Source of the DNA: JAHIKV01 sp965195225
GTDB lineage: Bacteria; Planctomycetota; Planctomycetia; Pirellulales; Thermoguttaceae
DNA: 64,000 nt
Reading direction: 5' to 3'
Assembly (NCBI GenBank): GCA_965195225.1
Contig: CBDAFL010000161.1
Coordinates: 45,846-109,845, forward strand
This document shows, one piece after another, positions 16,117 through 23,823 of the stretch. The notes under the pieces are model-generated. The model was given only the letters and a program-made list of their open reading frames with translations. It did not search any database and had not been told where the DNA came from. Position 1 is the first letter of the stretch. Every line of letters starts with the position of its first letter. A program made the translations under genes and the position numbers.

Positions 16117-19100
16117 ATGGACGGCGCCTCGCGTTATGAAATCGTCGATACTATCGCCCGGGGCGATTTTGCGGTGGTGTATCGTGCCCGCGACCGCGAG
16201 TTGGGCCGAGAAGTAGCCATCAAGCAAATTCACCAGCAGTTCCTTGCCGACGGCCGCCAATTGACCCGCTACTGGCAGGAAGCTCAATTGTTGGCCTCGC
16301 TGCAACATCCGAACATTTTGACGATCTACGACATCGTCCGGTCCAAGGGGTGGCTGATCCTGGAGCTGATGCACGGCAGCCTGCAACCGGCCACGCGGAG
16401 CGAGGGGGTCGATCTCGACTTCCTGCGGATCGCGTTGGCCGATTGCCTCGGCGCGCTGGAGTTTCTTCACGCCAACGGCGTCATTCACGGCGACATCAAG
16501 CCGAGCAACATGCTGGTCGACGCCCAAGGCCGGGTGAAGCTGGGCGATTTCGGACTGGCCCGACGCGCCAGCAACGAGGAGGGGAGTCTGCTCAAGGGGA
16601 CGACCAAGTACATGGCCCCCGAGTTGGTCTCCGACCAGTTCGGCGCGGCCGGCCCGGCCAGCGACCTCTATTCACTGGGGTTCTCGGCCTACGAGTTGAT
16701 GTGCGGGTCGAAATTCGAGACTTTGTTTCCGGGTCTGAGCAGTTTCGGGCGCGATCGGCAGATCGCCTGGATGATGTGGCACGCCGCCGCGGACCGCAAT
16801 CTGCCGCCGATCGGCCGTGTGCTCGAAGGCGTGCCGCCGGACCTTACCCGAACGATCGAACATCTGGTGGTCAAGGACCAATCGAAGCGGTGCAAGTCGG
16901 CCAAAGAGGCCCTTTGGGAACTGCGGGTCGATCCGTTGCAGGTCTCCGTGGGGCCGAACAAAGTTGACGCGGCGGCCGAGGCCGCTCGGGAGGCGGCCGG
17001 AAAAAAGAAACGTCGCATGCGTTTCGCCGCAGTGGCGGCATTGGCGTTTTCGGTGGTGCTGAGCGTGCTCATGCTTCTGCCCGAGAAGCCGAAGCCGGCC
17101 TTGCCCGGTCCACCCGCTCCGACGCGCGGAGTGGTGACCAACGTCTACACGGACGAGTGGCGGCTGGCAATCACCCAGGCGGACGACGGCGTGGCCAAGG
17201 AGATTTCGCTCAACCGCTACGACCGCATCTTCATCAACGACAAGTCGCGTCTATTGCGCGATCTGAGGCCGCAAGACCGGATCGTGATTTCGCACGTGCT
17301 CGACGAGTCGGGACGCAGGATCACCGAAATCCACGCCTTCCGCCCCGAGATCGGCCGCGGCCGGATCAAAACCATGGATGCCGACCGGCGGCGGATCACG
17401 TTGGCCTTCGACGAAGGCGACGGCCGAACGGGCGAGTTGGAAGTCGCCGTGCCGGACGATCTGATAATCACGTTCAATGGGCTGAATCAGATCGACGGCC
17501 GGCCCGTCGCGCTGGCCGATCTGCTACCCGACGATCGGGTCGCGGTCCATCACATCGGCCGCGAAACGGGGCGCGAGGCGACCGAGTTGTCGGTCGAGCG
17601 GGTGGTCACGATCGACGGCGTGATCCGCGATATCGACGCGGACAACGGACAAATGACCATCTCGGTCGGTCCCGACGACGATCCGCGATTGCTAACGCTT
17701 CCGTTCGCGCCGAAATGTGAGATCACGATCAACGACCGCCGCTTCATCAACGCAAAACTGCTCGAGCCGGCCGATCTTCGCCCCGGCGACGTGGTCGGCG
17801 TTGCCCACGACACCCATGCCGTCCGTGTCGGCGCATATCGCGTTTTGGGACAGGAGGGTGTGATTAGGGCGGTGCATTACGACGCCAAAACGATCGACGT
17901 GGTCGGCGAAGGTGGCAAACCGACGACATATTTCATCGACCCTAAGTGCAAAATCACCCTCGGCGGCGACGCGATAAAACTGAGCGACTTGCGCAAAGGC
18001 GACGTGGTCGAGGTGGCCCACGATTCGCCCGAGGCGAGTCGGCCCGAGGCGATTTCGGTCTCCGCCCGACGCCTCTCCGACCGATCGCGTTGGGCGCTGC
18101 TGATCGCCAACGAGAACTTCGAGGACCGCTCGCTGAGCCAGCCTGAACACGCTGCCGCCGACGCGAAGCTGCTCCGCGGCGCGCTGGTCGGCCGCTACAA
18201 AGTGCCCTTGGACCAGACGCTGACGCTGACCGACGAGAGTCTGGTCCGCCTCGAACAGAGCGTCCCCGATTTCCTCGGCCGGTTGGGCGCGGGCGACAAG
18301 CTATTGATCTACGTCGCCGGCCGGGCATACAAAGCCGAGGACGGCAAGGTGTATTTGGCCCCGCGGAGTTTCGATCTCCGCCGCATGAACGTCACCGGGC
18401 TTCCACTCCAGTGGCTGGTCGATCGGTTGGAGGGCTGCAAGGCCAAGGAAAAGCTGTTGCTGCTGGATTGCGGCCGCGCGGGCGACGGGGCCGACCTCGA
18501 AAGGGAACCATCCTCGGCCGAGATGCTCGGCTCGCTCGACGCCCCGCCGGGCCGGGCGGCACTGCGGACCGTCACCGCCATCGCCAACAGCAAGGCGGGT
18601 GGGCGAGGCGCCGTTTGGCCCGAGAGGGGACACGGTCTGTTCGCCGCACTGGCGGCCGAGGGCTACTCGGGCGCGGCCGACAAAAACCGCGACCTCCGCC
18701 TCGAACCGACCGAGTTGTTCGGCTACCTTCAGGAGGCGATTCTCTCGCCGGCCGAGAAACTCGCCGTTGCCCAGTCGCCGGAATTGTTCCTGCCCGACAA
18801 CCGACCGCCACGGCTGAGCGAGCAGGCGAAGACCGCCATCCGCCGTCTGGCCGCCTACCTCGGACAAAATCGGATCGATATCGAGGCGGCCACGAGCGAT
18901 TACCGCTCGGCGGCGCGTGCGTCGGGCAAGGAAATCGAGCCGCGGCTGCTGTTCGGACTGTTGTTGATGAGGCACAAGCAGCGCGACGCGGCGACGAAAC
19001 ACTTCGAGGAAGTCCATCTCCAGCAGCCCGACTTGCTTCTGCCGCTGGAGGCCATCGCCTGGATGCGTTTCGAGCGGCGGGCATACCAGTCGGGCGTAAA

Positions 19101-19488
19101 CGAGCTAAGGGAATTGGTCTCGAAGGTTCCTCCGCCGAAAAAGCCGGGCCAGTCGTATTCCGAGTCCGCGCGGCAAGTCTTCTATTGGGTCGGCCAACTC
19201 CGGGAGTACGCAGCCCGTGCGGCCAAGGAGATCCGCCGCCCTTCGGCCGCCGCGATTGCCGAACTTGATGCGGCGGTCGCCCGCGCGGGGACCGAGGCGC
19301 AACGTTTCTACGATCAAGGCCGGGCCAAGTCGCGCGGCATTTACGCCGATTTCGACAAACGGATCGCCGCCGCGACCAGTGGCGCCGAAGCCGCCAAACA
19401 GAAAATCGAGCGCCGCCGCATCATTCACTACGTAGACTTTCCCTACGATCGGACATTGCGGCAGATTCTCGCCGGTTTGGATCGGTAA
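16117..19488 (+). CDS. Ser/Thr kinase fused to tandem beta repeats and a degenerate caspase-like domain
   Basis: A 1123-residue membrane protein. Residues about 8-270 are a Hanks-type kinase with Lys36 in VAIKQI, catalytic loop HGDIKPSN (Asp126, Gly in place of the usual Arg) and DFG at 144-146. The glycine loop is weak (ARGDFAVV). A membrane helix follows (about 306-326). Residues about 340-650 hold four similar units ending in patterns like DLRPGDVVGVAHD, which resemble DUF5666-type beta domains. Residues about 657-890 look like a C14 caspase domain (RWALLIANENFED). Its catalytic positions are changed: GRA (735-737) where GHG is expected, and LDCGRAG (Cys785 shifted one place) where DACRSG is expected. 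The C-terminus is helical and TPR-like. The start at 16117 has GGAGG upstream. Confidence 0.85.
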   Translation: MDGASRYEIVDTIARGDFAVVYRARDRELGREVAIKQIHQQFLADGRQLTRYWQEAQLLASLQHPNILTIYDIVRSKGWLILELMHGSLQPATRSEGVDLDFLRIALADCLGALEFLHANGVIHGDIKPSNMLVDAQGRVKLGDFGLARRASNEEGSLLKGTTKYMAPELVSDQFGAAGPASDLYSLGFSAYELMCGSKFETLFPGLSSFGRDRQIAWMMWHAAADRNLPPIGRVLEGVPPDLTRTIEHLVVKDQSKRCKSAKEALWELRVDPLQVSVGPNKVDAAAEAAREAAGKKKRRMRFAAVAALAFSVVLSVLMLLPEKPKPALPGPPAPTRGVVTNVYTDEWRLAITQADDGVAKEISLNRYDRIFINDKSRLLRDLRPQDRIVISHVLDESGRRITEIHAFRPEIGRGRIKTMDADRRRITLAFDEGDGRTGELEVAVPDDLIITFNGLNQIDGRPVALADLLPDDRVAVHHIGRETGREATELSVERVVTIDGVIRDIDADNGQMTISVGPDDDPRLLTLPFAPKCEITINDRRFINAKLLEPADLRPGDVVGVAHDTHAVRVGAYRVLGQEGVIRAVHYDAKTIDVVGEGGKPTTYFIDPKCKITLGGDAIKLSDLRKGDVVEVAHDSPEASRPEAISVSARRLSDRSRWALLIANENFEDRSLSQPEHAAADAKLLRGALVGRYKVPLDQTLTLTDESLVRLEQSVPDFLGRLGAGDKLLIYVAGRAYKAEDGKVYLAPRSFDLRRMNVTGLPLQWLVDRLEGCKAKEKLLLLDCGRAGDGADLEREPSSAEMLGSLDAPPGRAALRTVTAIANSKAGGRGAVWPERGHGLFAALAAEGYSGAADKNRDLRLEPTELFGYLQEAILSPAEKLAVAQSPELFLPDNRPPRLSEQAKTAIRRLAAYLGQNRIDIEAATSDYRSAARASGKEIEPRLLFGLLLMRHKQRDAATKHFEEVHLQQPDLLLPLEAIAWMRFERRAYQSGVNELRELVSKVPPPKKPGQSYSESARQVFYWVGQLREYAARAAKEIRRPSAAAIAELDAAVARAGTEAQRFYDQGRAKSRGIYADFDKRIAAATSGAEAAKQKIERRRIIHYVDFPYDRTLRQILAGLDR

Positions 19489-19544
19489 TGGCGACGAGGG
19501 CTTCGATTCTGTCACGGCCCTTCGTGGAAACGCGCCGTACAAAA

Positions 19545-19575
19545 CGCTCCGCGTCGCACAAATCGACGCGGAGCG
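19545..19575 (-). terminator. Candidate terminator of the microcompartment operon
   Basis: A perfect 12-bp stem (cgctccgcgtcg / cgacgcggagcg, arms 19545-19556 and 19564-19575) with a 7-base loop. Read on -, the stem is followed by TTTTG, which suits a Rho-independent terminator 46 bases after the aldolase stop. A repeat gttcccacgcggagcatggg lies next to it at 19590-19614. Confidence 0.55.
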
Positions 19576-19589
19576 TCGAAAAACGCGCG

Positions 19590-19614
19590 GGTTCCCACGC
19601 GGAGCATGGGAACC
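19590..19614. repeat. GTTCCCACGCGGAGCGTGGGAAC palindrome
   Basis: One of four copies of this short palindrome in the window; the others are at 37757-37781, 39131-39155 and 39607-39630. This copy lies between the convergent kinase and aldolase genes. Confidence 0.8.
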
Positions 19615-19621
19615 AGAGAGC

Positions 19622-20500
19622 TTACGACCGGCCGCCGAGCGTGGCCATTACCCGATCGGTAATCGATTGGATCAGTGCTTCCTGGTCGGCCGATACGCCG
19701 GCGGCGGTTGAACCGTTGCCGCCGGCCGGCGAGGCGATATTCGCTCCGCAGAAGCTCGGCGACTGGAACGCCTTGGGGGCCACGCCCGCCTCCTGCCAGC
19801 TCTCGCGGAAGGTGTCGTTGGCGCAGATATCGCAGTTTTTCGCTTCCGACCGAGGGTCGGCATAGCCCCATTTCTGCTTCAGGTCGAGCAGAGCACGGGC
19901 CTCCGGCTCGCTGAAGTAATTGACCGATCCGAGTCCCCGGGCCAGCATCAACATGCGGCAATAGGCGTCGAGGATTTCCGTCCACCAGTAAGCCTTCTCC
20001 ACGCTCTCGCCAAAGCTCACCGTGCCGTGGTTGGCCAGAATTATCACGTTCGACTTGTGGACGAACGGCAGGATCGTGTCGGCGAATTCCTGGCTGCCGG
20101 GGGTATCGTACTTGGCGATCGGAACGTCGCCGAGAAAAATCTCCACCTCCGGCAAGACACACATCGGCACCGGCTCGCGCGCGATGCCGAAGGCGGTGGC
20201 GTGCGGCGGATGACAATGCACCACCGACTTGATCTCCGGCCGCTCCTTCATTATCGCCAGGTGCAGCTTGATCTCGCTGGTCATCTTCCGCCGGCCGCTC
20301 GTCTGGTTCCCTTTCATATCGACGACGCACAGGTCGTCGGGCTTCATGAAGCCCTTGGAGATCATCGTCGGCGTGCTGACGACCTGGTTTTCCCCGACGC
20401 GGTAGCTGATGTTGCCGTCGTTGGCGGCGGCGAAGCCCTTTTTATACAGCCGCTCGCCGATCTCGCAGATTTCCTGCTTGATTTTGTGAATATTCACCAT
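19622..20500 (-). CDS. Class II aldolase, microcompartment cargo (fuculose/rhamnulose-1-phosphate type)
   Basis: A 292-residue class II aldolase/adducin-family enzyme. Zinc ligands are visible as His95 and His97 (VVHCHPPHATAF) and His158 (ANHGTVSF), with the catalytic Glu76 in TSEIKLHL. It would cleave a deoxysugar phosphate such as L-fuculose- or L-rhamnulose-1-phosphate to dihydroxyacetone phosphate and lactaldehyde. The core ends near residue 225. A linker rich in Ala, Gly and Ser leads to a C-terminal amphipathic helix, ADQEALIQSITDRVMATLGG, which looks like an encapsulation peptide. The start at 20500 begins the homology; the upstream open frame runs through the BMC-P gene. It is the last gene of the operon. 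Confidence 0.88.
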   Translation of the reverse strand: MVNIHKIKQEICEIGERLYKKGFAAANDGNISYRVGENQVVSTPTMISKGFMKPDDLCVVDMKGNQTSGRRKMTSEIKLHLAIMKERPEIKSVVHCHPPHATAFGIAREPVPMCVLPEVEIFLGDVPIAKYDTPGSQEFADTILPFVHKSNVIILANHGTVSFGESVEKAYWWTEILDAYCRMLMLARGLGSVNYFSEPEARALLDLKQKWGYADPRSEAKNCDICANDTFRESWQEAGVAPKAFQSPSFCGANIASPAGGNGSTAAGVSADQEALIQSITDRVMATLGGRS

Positions 20501-20510
20501 GTGTGTTCCT

Positions 20511-20807
20511 CTAGCCGAGTGTCGGTGTTTCGTAATCCAATGTGTCGAGTATAGCCGCGTTGTAGGCGTCGATCGGTTTGACTTCGGGGTGGAATGGCAT
20601 GGCGGCTTCGCGTCCCTCGCTGATTGCGATGCGGCTACCCACCCCCGCCCCCAACTCGTCGAACACGGCGATTTCCTCCAGCCGTTGGTCCCAGCGGCCG
20701 GCAAGGTTGTCCCAGCTCAACGGAGCGACCAGCTTGATCCGTGCGCCGGTCAGGCTCGGATGGGCGCGATTGAGCGTGACCGTTCCCACCACGTCGGCAA
20801 TTCGCAT
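20511..20807 (-). CDS. BMC-P pentameric shell protein (EutN/CcmL family)
   Basis: A 98-residue shell vertex protein. MRIADVVGTVTLNRAHPSLTG is the typical start of EutN/CcmL proteins, followed by KLVAPL and the conserved FDELGAGVGSRIAISEGREA turn. Five subunits cap each vertex of the polyhedral shell. It is one of three BMC-P paralogues in the operon, the number reported for PVM-type compartments. Ten bases separate it from the aldolase gene. Confidence 0.92.
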   Translation of the reverse strand: MRIADVVGTVTLNRAHPSLTGARIKLVAPLSWDNLAGRWDQRLEEIAVFDELGAGVGSRIAISEGREAAMPFHPEVKPIDAYNAAILDTLDYETPTLG

Positions 20808-20817
20808 CGCATCGCTC

Positions 20818-21564
20818 CTATGTTAATCTTCCGCTAAAAACCGCCGGGCAAGGACGCATCCCGCCGCGAGCGAACTCCGCGACAATCTGTTTCAATTGGA
20901 AAAAACTCCCTGCCCGCGGATCGACAACCAGCAGGTTTGCCCCGACGGCGGCGGTGGCTCGGGCCACTTCCGGCGCGCAGGAACCACCGATTGCCCGGAC
21001 CCCCGGCAGCCGGTTCGCCAAACACAAACCCGCCGCCGTGTGTGGAGTCAACAACACGCCGAGTGTATCCGACCGCGATGTTTCCTTCACCAGTTCATCC
21101 ACCGCGGCAATCAGGCAATCCGAATCCGAACGTTCCACGCAAAATCCCTCGCGGTCGAGCGCGGCCGCCAACGGCGCGTGGTCGAAATCGGTCCCCGAAG
21201 TTATCATTGCCAGGCGAACAGCCTCCTTGCGGCCGTCCGATGGATCGACATATTCCAGGGCGATCCCACGACGGAGCAATTCGTCGCGCACCGCCGGCGT
21301 GACGACCGCCCGGCGCGAGACCACGACCCGACGCACCGAGTCCAACCGGCCGAGCAGTTCATTGATCGAAACCACGCGGGAAGTCAGTACCAACTCGTCG
21401 TCCGCCGCACTGGGCACTGAAGTGTCCAGCCCTTGTTTTTCCCTTCCCTCTTCTCTCTTCTCTCTTCCCTCTTCTCTTTCCTGCGTATCCCCGGCCGGCG
21501 CAGCACCGAGTTCGGCCAACACCTCGCGCACTACCAAGTCTATGTCGATTGACTGCTTGCTCAC
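20818..21564 (-). CDS. Unknown microcompartment protein with RpiB-like domain
   Basis: A 248-residue protein. Its first 20 residues (DIDLVVREVLAELGAA) form an amphipathic helix like the encapsulation peptides of its neighbours. A low-complexity charged stretch (EREEGREKREEGREK) follows. The C-terminal 140 residues resemble RpiB/LacA isomerases: LAMITSGTDFDHAPLAAAL, then AAGLCLANRLPGVRAIGG, then GANLLVVDPRAG. The usual RpiB catalytic Cys motif (CGTG type) is replaced by LLTPHTA, so isomerase activity is doubtful. Its 3' end is ten bases from the next BMC-P start and its 5' end overlaps the preceding BMC-P by four bases, so it belongs to the operon. Its role is unknown. Confidence 0.7.
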   Translation of the reverse strand: MSKQSIDIDLVVREVLAELGAAPAGDTQEREEGREKREEGREKQGLDTSVPSAADDELVLTSRVVSINELLGRLDSVRRVVVSRRAVVTPAVRDELLRRGIALEYVDPSDGRKEAVRLAMITSGTDFDHAPLAAALDREGFCVERSDSDCLIAAVDELVKETSRSDTLGVLLTPHTAAGLCLANRLPGVRAIGGSCAPEVARATAAVGANLLVVDPRAGSFFQLKQIVAEFARGGMRPCPAVFSGRLT

Positions 21565-21821
21565 GGATCACGAATTCCTAACACTGACCAGCGGACGGGC
21601 GAGTTCTTCCAGCCCAACAGCTCGCGGACGCCGATCCCGTCGCTGGTAATTATTACGGTTTGTCCTTTTCCGGCCCCGAGCGAATCGACCACCAGGATCG
21701 GATCCCCTTCGATTGTTTTTCCGTCGGCCTGCAGCGCCATAACCAACAGCAGCTTCCAGCCTTCCATCGAAGGATGTTTTACCGTGGCGGTGGCGTTACC
21801 CATTACGCGGCCGAGATACAT
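21561..21821 (-). CDS. BMC-P pentameric shell protein (EutN/CcmL family)
   Basis: An 86-residue protein, MYLGRVMGNATATVKHPSME at the start, then KLLLVMAL and VVDSLGAGKGQTVIITSDG, the family's conserved turn. It overlaps the RpiB-like gene by four bases. It is the shortest and most canonical of the three BMC-P paralogues here. Confidence 0.92.
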   Translation of the reverse strand: MYLGRVMGNATATVKHPSMEGWKLLLVMALQADGKTIEGDPILVVDSLGAGKGQTVIITSDGIGVRELLGWKNSPVRWSVLGIRDP

Positions 21822-21913
21822 CTGACAATTCCTTTACTCTTCCGGGACGTTTTACTGGGCACTAAAGTGCCCAGCCCTCCACGAAACCCAGCCCTACAAT
21901 CTTCTCTTTTCGT

Positions 21914-23350
21914 CTATTTCCCCAGTATCCGCAAATCGTCGATCATCGAGCAACGGCGTTCGCGGGTGAACGTCATCGGGTTTGTCACGCCCTCGCCGGT
22001 CGGACCCGCGATAGAGAACGAGCAATATCCTTCTCCGCCTAGTCCGAGTCCGGCGGTGCTTGGTCCGTTTTTGACGAACAGCGTCGTGTCCAGTGCCTTG
22101 CCCGTCTTGGTCATGTTGCGGACGTTGTTCGAGTGGATGATTGCCGTGTGCCGGAAGCCGTGTTCGCTGCGGAGTGCCTTTTCGATCGCCTCGTCTATGT
22201 CGCGGCAGCGGACGAACGGCACGAAGGGCATCATCTGCTCGACCGGCACGAAGGAGTTCGACTCGTCGGTCTCGCCAAAGAGCAATTCCACCTCGGGCGC
22301 GACGTTCCTTCCGGCGGCGCTGGCCAACACCGCCGCATCGCGGCCGATAAACTCTTTTCGCGCCGCGTCGTGCTTGTCGTCGCCTTGGCCGACGGTGATG
22401 ATGGCCTCTTTGGTCAGGCTTTGGATTTCGGCGTTGTTCAACCGCACGGCGCCCGCCCGCTCCATTGCGTCCATAAGTTGATCGAAGATCGCGTCTACGG
22501 CAAAGACCTGTTTTTCGGCGATACACAGCAGGTTGTTGTCATAAGCCCCGCCAATGATGATCGACCGCGCGGCGCGGTCCAGGTCGGCGGTCTGGTCGAC
22601 CACGACGGGCGGATTGCCGGGACCGGCGACGACGGCTCGTTTCGACTGTTGCATGGCCGCCTTTGCCACGCCCGGCCCGCCGGTCACGCTAATCAGATCG
22701 ATGTTCGGGTGCTGGAACAGTGCGTTTGCCGATTCGATGGTCGGATCGGTGATCAGACAAATCAGGTTGTCCAGCCCGAGGTCGCGGTAAATCGCCTCGT
22801 TGAATCGCCGGACGCCCTCGGCCGCAATGCGTCGCCCGCCGGGGTGCGGATTGAATACGGCCGTGTTGCCGGCGGCGATCATGTTGATGGCGTTGCCGGT
22901 TATCGTGGGCAACGAATGGGTCACCGGCGTGACGGCGGCGATCACGCCGAACGGCGCGTGTTCGATCACCGCCAAGCCGTGGTCGCCGCTGAAGACCTCG
23001 CTCCGCATAAACTCCACGCCCGGAGCCAGTCGGCCAACCGTTTCGATCTTCTCGATCTTGTGCGGCAGTCGCCCGATCTTGGTCTCTTCCATTTCCATCG
23101 TACCCAGCTCTACCGCCTGATCGATGGCAATTCGCCGGATGTGGGAGATGATTCGGCGGCGGTCTTCGATCGAACGGTGCGAAAGCTGCTCGAACGCATC
23201 GTTGGCGGCCGATACCGCCCGATCGACGTTGGTGAACAGGCCGAATTGCCCCTGAACGTTGCCCAGCGCCGCGGCGCCGTTGCCGTTGCCGCTCAATCGC
23301 GTGAGGACCTGCTCGACCACGCTTCGGACCAGAGTTTCGTCAACTTGCAT
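21914..23350 (-). CDS. CoA-acylating aldehyde dehydrogenase (PduP/EutE-like), microcompartment cargo
   Basis: A 478-residue NAD-dependent enzyme that converts an aldehyde plus CoA to acyl-CoA. The catalytic Cys276 lies in AYDNNLLCIAEKQVF, matching the NNLPCIAEK motif of PduP/EutE. The cofactor region includes GNAINMIAAGNTAVFNPHP and SVTGGPGVAKAAM. The N-terminus VDETLVRSVVEQVLTRLSG is an amphipathic helix followed by a Gly/Asn linker, the usual form of an encapsulation peptide. In a PVM compartment the substrate would be lactaldehyde, acetaldehyde or propionaldehyde. The NADH made inside must be reoxidised; see the PduS/PduT pair at 30-32 kb. Confidence 0.92.
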   Translation of the reverse strand: MQVDETLVRSVVEQVLTRLSGNGNGAAALGNVQGQFGLFTNVDRAVSAANDAFEQLSHRSIEDRRRIISHIRRIAIDQAVELGTMEMEETKIGRLPHKIEKIETVGRLAPGVEFMRSEVFSGDHGLAVIEHAPFGVIAAVTPVTHSLPTITGNAINMIAAGNTAVFNPHPGGRRIAAEGVRRFNEAIYRDLGLDNLICLITDPTIESANALFQHPNIDLISVTGGPGVAKAAMQQSKRAVVAGPGNPPVVVDQTADLDRAARSIIIGGAYDNNLLCIAEKQVFAVDAIFDQLMDAMERAGAVRLNNAEIQSLTKEAIITVGQGDDKHDAARKEFIGRDAAVLASAAGRNVAPEVELLFGETDESNSFVPVEQMMPFVPFVRCRDIDEAIEKALRSEHGFRHTAIIHSNNVRNMTKTGKALDTTLFVKNGPSTAGLGLGGEGYCSFSIAGPTGEGVTNPMTFTRERRCSMIDDLRILGK

Positions 23351-23372
23351 GAGAGTTTTCAGTTGTCAGTTG

Positions 23373-23819
23373 TCAGTTTTCAGTTGTCAAACGCGGGAAC
23401 ATTGATGAAACGTTCATTGCGAAGCCGCAAGCGGCTTGCAACTTATTTCCCTCTTCCCTCTTCCCTCTCCTCCCTCTTCTCTCTTCTCTCCTCTCTTCCC
23501 CCGTCCCTCGCCCCTCCTTGTCATACACGCACGCATGATCGACGTGAACGGTGTCGATGATGCCGACGATGACCGTGTCGATCGGCAGCGACTTTGTCGT
23601 GGGCGTAAGCCGGGCGCTGGAGCCTTGGGTGATCAACACGATTTCGCCTTCGCCGGCCCCCACAGTATCCACCGCGACCATCGAACGGCCGGTGGTCGTC
23701 AGACTGCCGCGGGTTTTTGGATCGAGCCGATAGAACTCGACCATCAGCAGCTTGTGGCCGACAAGCGAACCAACCTTCTCGGTGGAAACGAGCGATCCGG
23801 TAACTTTTGCAATCAACAT
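23373..23819 (-). CDS. BMC-P shell protein with repeat-derived C-terminal tail
   Basis: A 148-residue EutN/CcmL-family protein. The core, residues about 1-95, is normal (MLIAKVTGSLVSTEKVGSL, then VDTVGAGEGEIVLITQGSSA, ending VIVGIIDTVHVD). The last 50 residues read through a purine/pyrimidine low-complexity run (23447-23517) and a copy of the gcaagccgcttgcgg palindrome. This gives a tail rich in Glu and Arg that normal family members lack. The tail may be tolerated because BMC-P C-termini can be exposed, or the assembly could hide a frameshift. The start at 23819 follows the acetate kinase stop by four bases. Confidence 0.85.
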   Translation of the reverse strand: MLIAKVTGSLVSTEKVGSLVGHKLLMVEFYRLDPKTRGSLTTTGRSMVAVDTVGAGEGEIVLITQGSSARLTPTTKSLPIDTVIVGIIDTVHVDHACVYDKEGRGTGEERREERRGRRGKREEGNKLQAACGFAMNVSSMFPRLTTEN

Positions 23820-23823
23820 GGCG

